Positions 1-7,131 of a DNA stretch of 9,380 bases are shown piece after piece. Position 1 is the first letter of the stretch. Every line of letters begins with the position of its first letter. The notes below the pieces were generated by a model. The model did no database searches, was not told the DNA's origin, and saw nothing but the letters and a program-made list of their open reading frames with translations. The position numbers and the translations under genes are program-made. The DNA comes from an uncultured Roseburia sp. (GTDB lineage Bacteria > Bacillota > Clostridia > Lachnospirales > Lachnospiraceae): assembly GCA_910587865.1 (NCBI GenBank), contig CAJUNX010000071.1:1-9380 (forward strand), given 5' to 3'.

Positions 1-1634
1 AAATGATCGATACCTGTGCGTCAGAATTTGAAAGCTATGTTCCGTATTTCTATTCTACCTACGAGGAAGAAAATGAATCGATAATCGAAAACAGAAAGAA
101 GATTATTGTTCTTGGCTCCGGTCCAATCCGCATCGGTCAGGGGGTGGAGTTTGATTATTCCACGGTACATGCGGTTAAGGCCATCAAGGAAGCTGGATAT
201 GAGGCAATTATTATCAATAACAATCCGGAAACCGTGTCTACGGACTATACCACATCAGACAAGCTGTATTTTGAGCCCTTATGTGCGGAAGATGTTATGA
301 ATGTGATCGAGATGGAAAAGCCGGATGGGACTATCGTATCTTTGGGCGGACAGACTGCGATCAATCTGGCTAAAGTGTTGGAAGAAAGAGGGGTAAGGCT
401 CATCGGCACGGATTGTGCGGCAATTGAGAAGTCCGAAAACAGAGACGCGTTTGAAAAACTGCTGTCAGAACTTTCCATTCCCAAGCCAAAAGGACGGGCT
501 GTGACCAATATTGAAGAAGGGGTAAAAGCGGCAGAGGAAATCGGCTATCCGGTATTCGTACGTCCAAGCTTCGTGCTTGGCGGAAGAGCTATGCAGATTG
601 TGGCAAAGGAAGAACATCTGCGTCATTATTTAAAAACAGCCGTAGAAATTGATGAAGATAAACCGGTACTGGTAGATCAATACATCTGTGGCAAGGAAGT
701 GGAAATTGACGCCGTCTGCGACGGGAAGGAGGTATTTGTTCCCGGAATTATGGAGCTGGTAGAAAGGACCGGCGTTCATTCCGGAGATTCCATCTGTGTA
801 TATCCCACGTTCAGTATATCCGATAAGGTAAAAGAAACGATTCTGGACTATGCGAAGAAATTGGGGATTGGCATCGGCATTGTCGGTCTGTTCAATATTC
901 AGTTTATTGTGGATAAGGAGCAGAAGGTATCTGTCATTGAGGTGAATCCGCGTTCTTCGCGGACAGTGCCGTTTTTATCAAAGGCAACCGGATATCCGCT
1001 GGCTGATATTGCAGCAAAAGTCATTCTTGGAAAGACCCTGAAAGAACAGGGGATTAATGAGAGATATCCGAAAGAAAAGCAGCGATGGTATGTAAAAGTA
1101 CCGACATTCTCTTTTTCCAAATTAAATGGTATGGATACCTATCTTTCGCCAGAGATGAAATCTACGGGAGAGGCAATCGGATATGATAAGAAACTTCACA
1201 GGGCAATGTATAAAGCCATGATTGCTTCTGGTATTCGTGTGCAGAATTATGGGACTGTAATCGTGACACTCGCAGATGAGGATAAAGGCGAAGCCCTTCC
1301 TTTGATAAGACGTTTCTATGATATGGGCTTTAATATAGAAGCAACCTCTCTTACGGGGGAATATTTGAAACAGCATGGAATACGTACCCGTATACTGGGG
1401 AAACCATCGGAAGGCAGCGCAGAAATCCTGAATGCAATACGTGCCGGATATGTCAGTTATGTCATTAATACTCGTGCAATTCTTTCCGGTATTCATTATG
1501 AAGATGGTGCGGCAATCCGAAGTACGGCAACACAGAACAATATTACGATGCTTACATCACTGGATACGGTAAGGGTACTTTTAGATGTGCTGGAGGAAGT
1601 GACCATTGGTGTGTCTGCGATAGATGATGAATGA
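1..1634 (+). CDS. carB: Carbamoyl-phosphate synthase large subunit, C-terminal half (partial, 5' end outside window)
   Basis: Makes carbamoyl phosphate from bicarbonate, ammonia (passed on by the small subunit CarA) and two ATP, for pyrimidine and arginine synthesis in the cytoplasm. The reading frame is already open at base 1; the ATG at 3 is an internal methionine, since the protein begins in the MIDTCASEFE / YSTYEEE linker that joins the two halves of CarB. About 543 of the usual roughly 1,070 residues are present. Counting from that methionine: the second-half pre-ATP-grasp motif VLGSGPIRIGQG at 36-47, NPETVSTDY shortly after, ATP-grasp motif VRPSFVLGGRAM at 186-197, metal/ATP-binding EVNPRSSRTVPF starting at 313, and the methylglyoxal-synthase-like allosteric domain from about 410 to the end. 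It stops with TGA at 1632-1634 and is followed by a hairpin terminator. Codons end more often in A/T than those of the two genes downstream. Whether it serves the pyrimidine or arginine pathway cannot be decided here. Identity is very secure. Confidence 0.97.
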   Translation, partial: MIDTCASEFESYVPYFYSTYEEENESIIENRKKIIVLGSGPIRIGQGVEFDYSTVHAVKAIKEAGYEAIIINNNPETVSTDYTTSDKLYFEPLCAEDVMNVIEMEKPDGTIVSLGGQTAINLAKVLEERGVRLIGTDCAAIEKSENRDAFEKLLSELSIPKPKGRAVTNIEEGVKAAEEIGYPVFVRPSFVLGGRAMQIVAKEEHLRHYLKTAVEIDEDKPVLVDQYICGKEVEIDAVCDGKEVFVPGIMELVERTGVHSGDSICVYPTFSISDKVKETILDYAKKLGIGIGIVGLFNIQFIVDKEQKVSVIEVNPRSSRTVPFLSKATGYPLADIAAKVILGKTLKEQGINERYPKEKQRWYVKVPTFSFSKLNGMDTYLSPEMKSTGEAIGYDKKLHRAMYKAMIASGIRVQNYGTVIVTLADEDKGEALPLIRRFYDMGFNIEATSLTGEYLKQHGIRTRILGKPSEGSAEILNAIRAGYVSYVINTRAILSGIHYEDGAAIRSTATQNNITMLTSLDTVRVLLDVLEEVTIGVSAIDDE

Positions 1635-1771
1635 AATTTTTGAGTCAGGCAGATGAAGCGATGTGCCAGAGAGATTTTCCCTGATAAGAATATTTTTGTG
1701 TTTTGTAGTAAATTGCAGGCTTGGCCGTTCCATGCACCTGCAGGTGATTTGATTCAGCGCCCTGCTTTGTC

Positions 1772-1803
1772 GAGAGCGGTTTCCGAACGGCTCTCTTTCT
1801 TTG
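1772..1803 (+). terminator. Likely intrinsic terminator of carB
   Basis: GAGAGC at 1772-1777 pairs with GCTCTC at 1790-1795. One G/G mismatch follows, then the inner bases GTT/AAC pair again. The hairpin is followed by a T-rich run, TTTCTTT. It lies about 140 bases after the carB stop and before the next promoter. The T-run is interrupted by a C, so efficiency is uncertain. Confidence 0.65.
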
Positions 1804-1840
1804 TAACATACGGCAGGATACGGGAAAATAGAAATTTTTA

Positions 1841-1869
1841 TTCAAACCTGATGCACAGGATGGTATAAT
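1841..1869 (+). promoter_or_regulatory. Sigma-A-type promoter of the aldo/keto reductase gene
   Basis: TTCAAA (1841-1846, four of six matches to TTGACA), a 17-base spacer, then a perfect TATAAT (1864-1869) preceded by TG and one base, which makes an extended -10. Transcription would start near 1876, giving a leader of about 93 bases. It lies after the carB terminator, so the reductase should be transcribed on its own. Confidence 0.75.
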
Positions 1870-1940
1870 GGATAAAACCGGAAAATGCCTTTCACAGAGA
1901 TAACCGGCTGAAAAAGCAGGGGATCCGAAAGGGCTGCAGA

Positions 1941-1954
1941 GGGAAACGTTTACA
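1941..1954 (+). promoter_or_regulatory. Possible catabolite-responsive (cre-like) box
   Basis: GGGAAACGTTTACA matches the CcpA box consensus TGWAARCGYTWNCW at 12 of 14 positions, including the central CG. The mismatches are the first T and the third position. It sits between promoter and start codon and touches the AGGAGG ribosome binding site, a position where a bound repressor would block transcription elongation. One match of this quality can occur by chance. Confidence 0.3.
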
Positions 1955-1968
1955 GGAGGAAAACGACA

Positions 1969-3003
1969 ATGGCGGATATTGCAGATGTTTACATGGCGGA
2001 CAAAAAACGGTATGAGAGGATGACCTACAACCGGGTGGGAAAAAGCGGGTTAAAATTTCCGGCGGTATCCCTGGGGCTCTGGCACAATTTCGGATCGAAG
2101 GACAATTATGACAATATGAAGGCCATGTGCAGGACGGCTTTTGACTGCGGGATCACGCAGTTTGACCTGGCAAATAATTACGGGCCGGTGTACGGGAGCG
2201 CGGAGGCGAATTTCGGGCGTCTTTTTACGGAAGATTTCAGGCCGTACCGGGATGAGCTGGTGATCACGACAAAGGCCGGGTACGATATGTGGGACGGCCC
2301 TTACGGGGATCACGGCAGCCGGAAATATTTGATTGCGAGCATTGACCAGAGCTTAACGCGCATGAAGCTTGACTATGTGGATATTTTTTACCACCACAGG
2401 ATGGATGAGGAGACGCCGCTCGAGGAGACGATGACCGCGCTTGCGGATATTGTGAGGAGCGGGAAGGCGCTGTACGCCGGCGTCTCGAACTACAATAAAG
2501 AATATACCGGAAAAGCCGTTTCGCTGTTAAGGGAGCTGCACTGCCCGTTTATCGTCAACCAGCGCCGGTATTCGATTTTTGACCGGACGATTGAGGATGA
2601 CGGTGTGAAGGCGTACTGTAAGGAGGCCGGCATCGGGATCATCGCATTCAGCCCGCTGGAACAGGGAATGCTGACCGATAAATATCTGCACGGGATTCCC
2701 GCAGACAGCCGGATCGCGCGGGACGGCAGATTTTTACATGAGAGCGATCTGACGACAGAAAGGCTGACGCAGATCCGCCGTCTCAACGAGCTGGCGAAAG
2801 AGCGCGGACAGACGCTCTCGCAGATGGCGCTCTCCTGGGTGTTAAAAGATGCGGATGTCTGCTCCGTGTTGATCGGCGCCTCGAAGCCGGAGCAGATCAC
2901 GGAGAATGCCGCGGTGGCGGATCGCGCGGAATTTACGGCGGAGGAGCTTGCACGGATAGAGGAGATCTGCGGAAGGAGAAATCATCATGCGGGCATGCGA
3001 TGA
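1969..3003 (+). CDS. Aldo/keto reductase, YghZ / L-glyceraldehyde-3-phosphate reductase type
   Basis: A 344-residue cytoplasmic (beta/alpha)8-barrel oxidoreductase expected to use NADPH. The family enzyme from E. coli (YghZ/Gpr) reduces L-glyceraldehyde 3-phosphate and also acts on methylglyoxal; the substrate here is inferred from similarity. The N-terminal match is close: GKSGL at 24-28, SLGLWHNFG at 34-42, FDLANNYGP at 65-73, TTKAGYDMW from 100, and GSRKYL with YVDIFYHHR at about 116-144. The catalytic tetrad is visible as Asp66, Tyr71, Lys102 and His143. The C-terminal cofactor-binding stretch reads SVLIGASKPEQ, and length is normal for the family. The ATG at 1969 is chosen because AGGAGG at 1954-1959 lies 9 bases before it; Met9 and Met18 have no such site. 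The gene has its own promoter, and the next gene has another, so the two are probably not one operon. It is richer in G/C at third positions than carB. Confidence 0.92.
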   Translation: MADIADVYMADKKRYERMTYNRVGKSGLKFPAVSLGLWHNFGSKDNYDNMKAMCRTAFDCGITQFDLANNYGPVYGSAEANFGRLFTEDFRPYRDELVITTKAGYDMWDGPYGDHGSRKYLIASIDQSLTRMKLDYVDIFYHHRMDEETPLEETMTALADIVRSGKALYAGVSNYNKEYTGKAVSLLRELHCPFIVNQRRYSIFDRTIEDDGVKAYCKEAGIGIIAFSPLEQGMLTDKYLHGIPADSRIARDGRFLHESDLTTERLTQIRRLNELAKERGQTLSQMALSWVLKDADVCSVLIGASKPEQITENAAVADRAEFTAEELARIEEICGRRNHHAGMR

Positions 3004-3071
3004 TCTCCATATTGGCTGACGAGTGAACTGCAGCCTTCATAAATGTTCCCAAAATCATACAGCAGGAAACC

Positions 3072-3100
3072 TTTACAATCGACAAAGAAAATGTTAAAAT
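3072..3100 (+). promoter_or_regulatory. Strong promoter of the pyruvate:ferredoxin oxidoreductase gene
   Basis: TTTACA (3072-3077, five of six matches to TTGACA), exactly 17 bases, then TAAAAT (3095-3100) preceded by TG and one base as an extended -10. The predicted start near 3107 gives a leader of about 45 bases, ending in AGGAGG (3139-3144), 8 bases before the ATG. No terminator is seen between the reductase stop and this promoter, so some readthrough from upstream is possible. Confidence 0.8.
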
Positions 3101-3152
3101 CATATGTAAGTCCGTAAAGACATACTCTATAATGATGAAGGAGGAAGAATGA

Positions 3153-6100
3153 ATGTCCAGAGCAAAACAGTCAATGGACGGTAACACGGCTGCGGCTCAT
3201 GTAGCATATGCGTTTACAGATGTCGCTGCGATTTACCCAATCACACCATCCAGCCCGATGGCAGACTCTGTTGATCAGTGGTCCGCTGCAGGTCAGGAGA
3301 ACATTTTCGGTAATCAGGTGAAGGTTGTGGAGATGGAGTCCGAGGCGGGCGCTGCAGGCGCTGTGCACGGTTCTCTTGCCGCAGGTGCGTTAACGACCAC
3401 CTTTACGGCATCCCAGGGTCTTCTGCTTATGATCCCGAATATGTATAAGATTGCAGGTGAGATGCTTCCGTGTGTATTCGACGTATCGGCACGTACCGTT
3501 GCGACACAGTCCTTAAATATTTTCGGTGACCACAGTGACGTATATGCCTGCCGTCAGACAGGTTTCGCGATGATGTGTGAGACCAACCCGCAGGAGGTTA
3601 TGGACTTAAGCCCGGTTGCGCACCTTGCGACAATCGAGGGCAGGGTTCCGTTTATCAACTTCTTTGACGGATTCCGTACCTCCCATGAGATCCAGAAGAT
3701 CGAGAAGTGGGATTTTGCGGATCTGAAGGAAATGTGCAACATGGACGCGGTGAAGGCATTCCGCGATCACGCACTGAACCCGGAGCATCCGGCAATGCGC
3801 GGTTCCCACGAGAACGGAGACGTGTTCTTCCAGCATCGTGAGGCGTGCAACACCGTTTACAACGAGCTGCCGGCGATCGTTGAGAAGTACATGGGCAAAA
3901 TCAATGAGAAGCTCGGTACGAACTACGGTCTGTTCAACTACTACGGAGCAGAGGACGCTGACCGCGTGATCGTTGCGATGGGTTCCATCAACGACGTGAT
4001 CGAGGAAGTGATCGACTACCTGACCGCAAAGGGAGAGAAGGTCGGTCTGTTAAAGGTTCGTCTGTACCGTCCGTGGGTGGCGGAGTCCTTCTTAAAGGCT
4101 CTTCCGAAGACCGCGAAGAAGGTTGCAGTCTTAGACAGAACGAAGGAGCCGGGTTCCCTCGGCGATCCGTTATACTTAGACGTTGCCGCTACGCTGCGCG
4201 AGGCAGGGCTTGACTCGATCGTGCTGACAGGCGGACGCTACGGCTTAGGTTCCAAGGATACGCCGCCGTCATCCGTATTTGCGGTATACAAAGAGCTGGA
4301 GAACGACGCTCCGAAGAAGAGATTTACGATCGGTATCGTCGATGATGTCACGAACTTAAGCTTACCGGAGGTAAAACCGGCTCCGATCACGTCGGCAGCG
4401 GGTACCGTTGAGTGCAAGTTCTGGGGTCTCGGCGGTGACGGTACCGTGGGTGCGAACAAGAACTCCACGAAGATCATCGGTGACCACACGGACAAATACA
4501 TCCAGGCATACTTCCAGTATGACTCCAAGAAGACCGGCGGTGTGACGATTTCCCACTTAAGATTCGGTGACAAGCCGATCAAGAGCCCGTACTACATCAA
4601 TCAGGCAGATTTCGTGGCATGCCACAATCCGTCCTACGTAACCAAGGGCTTTAAGATGGTACAGGATGTCAAGCCGGGCGGAGTCTTTATGATCAACTGC
4701 CAGTGGTCCGACGAGGAGTTAGAGCACCACTTAAATGCAGCTGCGAAGAAGTACATCGCGGACAACAACATCCAGTTATACACGATCAACGCGATCGACA
4801 AGGCAATCGAGATCGGTATGGGCAAGAGAACCAACACGATCCTGCAGTCCGCATTCTTCAAGCTTGCGAACGTGATGCCGATCGATGAGGCGGTTGATTT
4901 CATGAAGCAGGCCGCAAAGAAGTCCTACGGCAAGAAGGGCGATGCGATTGTAGAGATGAACTACAAGGCAATCGACGCCGGCGTGGATGCGGTACATAAG
5001 GTAGAGGTTCCGGCTTCCTGGTCGAATCCGGCGGCGGATCCGGCTCCGGCAGAGTTAAAGGGCCGTCCGGCTACCGTGAAGATGGTAAAAGAGATCATGA
5101 ACCCGATCGCTCTGATGGACGGCGACAGCCTTCCGGTATCGGCGTTTATTAATAATCCGGACGGACAGTTCGAGCAGGGCGCGGCCGCTTACGAGAAGCG
5201 CGGCACCGCTGTCACCGTTCCGGAGTGGGATGCGCAGAAGTGTATCCAGTGTAATCAGTGTGCATTTGTATGTTCGCATGCGACCATCCGTCCGTTTATG
5301 TTAAGCGACGATGAGGCGAAGGCGGCTCCGGAGCAGATCAAGCTTGCGGATACGAAGCCGAAGGCTACCGAGTACAAGTACACGATGAGCGTATCTCCGT
5401 TAGACTGTATGGGATGCGGCGAGTGTGTTACGGTCTGCCCGGTCGGCGCGATCGCGATGGTGCCGCAGGAGTCCCAGGCGGCAGAGCAGCCGGTATTCGA
5501 CTACCTGGTAACGAATGTCGGCAAGAAACCGGGTATGCCGGCGGACAACACCGTAAAGGGCTCCCAGTTCAATCAGCCGCTGCTTGAGTTCTCCGGCTCC
5601 TGTGCAGGATGTGCCGAGACCTCTTACGCACGTCTGATCACACAGCTGTTCGGTGAGCATATGTACATCAGCAATGCGACCGGATGTTCCTCGATCTGGG
5701 GCGGCCCGGCGGCGACATCACCGTACACGGTGAACAAGGATTCCCAGAAGGGACCGGCATGGGCGAACTCTTTATTCGAGGATAACGCAGAGCACGGTCT
5801 CGGTATGGAGATCGGACAGAGAGTGCTTCGTGAGCAGGCGATCGCAAGCGCAGAGAAGTGCGCAACCTCCGACAAGGCTCCGGCTGAGTTAAAGGCTGCA
5901 TTCGACAAGTTCATGGAGACAAAGAACGACACGGTGAACAACGCAGCTGCGACCGACGCGCTTGTCGCTGAGTTAGAGAAGGCTGCAGCAGCCGGATGCC
6001 CGGATGCGAAGGCAGCGCTTGACAAGAAGGATTACCTCGCGAAGAAGTCGATCTGGATCTTCGGCGGTGACGGATGGGCATATGATATCGGCTTCGGCGG

Positions 6101-6698
6101 ATTAGACCATGTGCTTGCTTCCGGCGAGAATGTCAACGTCATGGTATTTGATACCGAGATGTATTCCAACACCGGCGGCCAGGCTTCCAAGGCTTCCAAT
6201 ATCGGTGAGGTCTGCCAGTTTGCTGCGGCAGGTAAGGATATCGGCAAGAAGAGCCTTGCAGAGATCGCGATGAGCTACGGCTATGTCTATGTGGCACAGA
6301 TCGCGCTCGGCGCAAACATGGCTCACGCCGTGAAGATCCTCGCCGAGGCTGAGGCGTACAACGGACCGTCGTTAATCATCGGCTACGCTCCGTGTGAGCT
6401 GCACGGTGTCAAGGGCGGTATGAACCACTGCCAGGATGAGATGAAGAAAGCGGTTGCCGCAGGCTACTGGAACCTCTTCTCCTTCAATCCGGCGCTGAAA
6501 GCGGAAGGCAAGAATCCGTTTACTCTGACCTCGAAGCCGGGCGACGGAACGTATCAGGATTTCCTGAACAACGAGACACGTTACAGCCGTCTGACCAGAG
6601 CGTTCCCGGATCGTGCGGAGAAGCTCTTCAAGGAGTCCGAGGAGGCTGCGAAGGAGCGTTACGAGCATCTGCTGCGCTTAGTCGAGCTGTACAAATAA
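3153..6698 (+). CDS. nifJ: Pyruvate:ferredoxin (flavodoxin) oxidoreductase, single-chain
   Basis: Oxidises pyruvate with CoA to acetyl-CoA and CO2, reducing ferredoxin or flavodoxin; in fermenting anaerobes this is the step between glycolysis and acetyl-CoA and feeds hydrogenases. The complete 1,181 residues match the usual single-chain length of about 1,170-1,200. Domains in order: N-terminal domain with pyruvate-site YPITPSSPM (28-36), Glu64 and Arg114, positions known to matter for thiamine diphosphate and pyruvate binding; transketolase-C-like domain (about 255-410); gamma domain (about 425-610, with GLGGDGTVGANK); two ferredoxin clusters, CxxCxxCxxxC at 697/700/703/707 and at 752/755/758/762; and the C-terminal thiamine diphosphate domain. 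The third cluster's ligands are Cys817, Cys820, Cys845 and Cys1081. The thiamine motif runs from GDGWAYDIG (972-980) to the YSNTGGQ block ending at 1010. The start is fixed by AGGAGG 8 bases upstream; an ATG at 3149 is out of frame. Strongly biased codons (AAG, ATC, GGT, and TTA for Leu) suggest high expression. The symbol follows common usage; no link to nitrogen fixation is implied. Confidence 0.98.
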   Translation: MSRAKQSMDGNTAAAHVAYAFTDVAAIYPITPSSPMADSVDQWSAAGQENIFGNQVKVVEMESEAGAAGAVHGSLAAGALTTTFTASQGLLLMIPNMYKIAGEMLPCVFDVSARTVATQSLNIFGDHSDVYACRQTGFAMMCETNPQEVMDLSPVAHLATIEGRVPFINFFDGFRTSHEIQKIEKWDFADLKEMCNMDAVKAFRDHALNPEHPAMRGSHENGDVFFQHREACNTVYNELPAIVEKYMGKINEKLGTNYGLFNYYGAEDADRVIVAMGSINDVIEEVIDYLTAKGEKVGLLKVRLYRPWVAESFLKALPKTAKKVAVLDRTKEPGSLGDPLYLDVAATLREAGLDSIVLTGGRYGLGSKDTPPSSVFAVYKELENDAPKKRFTIGIVDDVTNLSLPEVKPAPITSAAGTVECKFWGLGGDGTVGANKNSTKIIGDHTDKYIQAYFQYDSKKTGGVTISHLRFGDKPIKSPYYINQADFVACHNPSYVTKGFKMVQDVKPGGVFMINCQWSDEELEHHLNAAAKKYIADNNIQLYTINAIDKAIEIGMGKRTNTILQSAFFKLANVMPIDEAVDFMKQAAKKSYGKKGDAIVEMNYKAIDAGVDAVHKVEVPASWSNPAADPAPAELKGRPATVKMVKEIMNPIALMDGDSLPVSAFINNPDGQFEQGAAAYEKRGTAVTVPEWDAQKCIQCNQCAFVCSHATIRPFMLSDDEAKAAPEQIKLADTKPKATEYKYTMSVSPLDCMGCGECVTVCPVGAIAMVPQESQAAEQPVFDYLVTNVGKKPGMPADNTVKGSQFNQPLLEFSGSCAGCAETSYARLITQLFGEHMYISNATGCSSIWGGPAATSPYTVNKDSQKGPAWANSLFEDNAEHGLGMEIGQRVLREQAIASAEKCATSDKAPAELKAAFDKFMETKNDTVNNAAATDALVAELEKAAAAGCPDAKAALDKKDYLAKKSIWIFGGDGWAYDIGFGGLDHVLASGENVNVMVFDTEMYSNTGGQASKASNIGEVCQFAAAGKDIGKKSLAEIAMSYGYVYVAQIALGANMAHAVKILAEAEAYNGPSLIIGYAPCELHGVKGGMNHCQDEMKKAVAAGYWNLFSFNPALKAEGKNPFTLTSKPGDGTYQDFLNNETRYSRLTRAFPDRAEKLFKESEEAAKERYEHLLRLVELYK

Positions 6699-6880
6699 TT
6701 CCGACAATGAAGTCGCTCTCAGACTAAATGGCAGAAAATAACGGGGTTTTGACAACTTTTGCCGGGTTTCGTTAATCCAGTGCATTGTAGTGGCTTTATT
6801 GTAAATACGGTAAAAAGCCTTGTAGAATGGGCGGTTATAGCCATTTACGACAGAAAAATAAGAGATATTTATGACAACGA

Positions 6881-6920
6881 AAACAGAGCTTCAACCTTAC
6901 GGTTGAGGCTCTGTTTTTTT
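6881..6920 (+). terminator. Strong intrinsic terminator
   Basis: ACAGAGC (6883-6889) pairs with GCTCTGT (6908-6914); the stem continues through one T-G wobble into TCAACC/GGTTGA, closing on a four-base TTAC loop. This gives about 14 pairs, followed by seven Ts (6914-6920). It is probably the end of the oxidoreductase transcript, 180 bases past the stop, or of a short transcript started inside the gap. The A-run on the left makes it weakly usable from the other strand too. Confidence 0.92.
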
Positions 6921-7040
6921 GCCCGAAAGCCGTATCCTTTTTTTGCCCGTTTTCCGTATAATAAGGGTATGTGCTGTGAATGGGGTTATCTACAATGGAA
7001 TAGCCGGTTATGCATAGTTCCACAATGCAATTTTAGGTAC

Positions 7041-7069
7041 TTGTCATTGCCCAAATCTCCACATATAAT
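7041..7069 (+). promoter_or_regulatory. Promoter of the response regulator / kinase operon
   Basis: TTGTCA (7041-7046, five of six matches), 17 bases, then perfect TATAAT (7064-7069). The predicted start near 7076 leaves a leader of about 55 bases. A near-consensus promoter suggests steady basal expression of the two-component system without an activator. Confidence 0.82.
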
Positions 7070-7086
7070 TGTAATGTGGCTGTAAT
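7059..7086 (+). promoter_or_regulatory. Possible operator over the regulator promoter
   Basis: An inverted repeat CCACAT (7059-7064) / ATGTGG (7074-7079) spans the -10 and the predicted start. In addition, TGTAAT occurs twice, at 7070 and 7081, 11 bases apart. Either could be a binding site for autoregulation, since OmpR-type regulators usually bind direct repeats about one helical turn apart. Neither resembles the TGCAAGGTT repeats upstream of the transporter gene. Short motifs like these can arise by chance. Confidence 0.3.
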
Positions 7087-7131
7087 CTCGGCATATGGAT
7101 GTGTATTTTAATGAACGGAGGAACGTCAATA

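Larger units (their letters stand above)
1635..1968. other. Gap between carB and the reductase gene, no gene
   Basis: These 334 bases contain no convincing gene. A 71-codon open frame at 1653-1868 has no ribosome binding site, runs through the terminator and overlaps the promoter, and its product resembles nothing I recognise. The gap holds a perfect 12-bp palindrome CACCTGCAGGTG (1735-1746), a likely carB terminator (1772-1803), the promoter of the next gene (1841-1869) and a leader of about 95 bases that ends in a catabolite-box-like sequence and an AGGAGG ribosome binding site (1954-1959). Confidence 0.7.
6699..7131. other. Gene-free gap between the oxidoreductase and two-component genes
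   Basis: A stretch of 433 bases. A 108-codon open frame (6759-7085) crosses a perfect terminator hairpin and the next promoter and has no ribosome binding site, so I do not count it as a gene. Visible elements: a weak promoter-like pair TTGTAA (6799-6804) / TAGAAT (6823-6828); GGCTTT (6792-6797) complementary to AAAGCC (6814-6819); a long terminator (6881-6920); an isolated TATAAT (6957-6962) with no good -35; and the promoter of the regulator gene (7041-7069). There is no clear terminator in the first 180 bases after the oxidoreductase stop. Confidence 0.65.

Noticed and set aside
1735..1746. Perfect palindrome CACCTGCAGGTG
   Set aside because: A single 12-bp palindrome far from both promoter and start, with no second copy; no function can be supported.
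1653..1868. 71-codon open frame on the + strand between carB and the reductase
   Set aside because: It crosses the likely carB terminator and ends inside the next promoter, and there is no AGGAGG ahead of it.
3090..3110. TGTTAAAA near the oxidoreductase promoter as a Rex (NADH-sensing) operator
   Set aside because: Only one half-site is present; the inverted partner is missing, so the match is no better than chance in an A/T-rich promoter.
5624..6025. 133-codon reverse-strand frame inside the oxidoreductase gene (and similar reverse frames at 4238-4582, 2490-2900 and 1122-1496)
   Set aside because: These are antisense shadows of strongly coding genes with compositional artefacts such as Ala/Ser-rich stretches, without their own ribosome binding sites or promoters.
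6759..7085. 108-codon open frame on the + strand after the oxidoreductase gene
   Set aside because: It has no ribosome binding site, runs through a strong terminator hairpin and the regulator promoter, and shows no recognisable domain.
7099..7131. Upstream ATG starts for the response regulator (7099 and 7111)
   Set aside because: The ribosome binding site lies downstream of both, and the added residues do not belong to the receiver fold.
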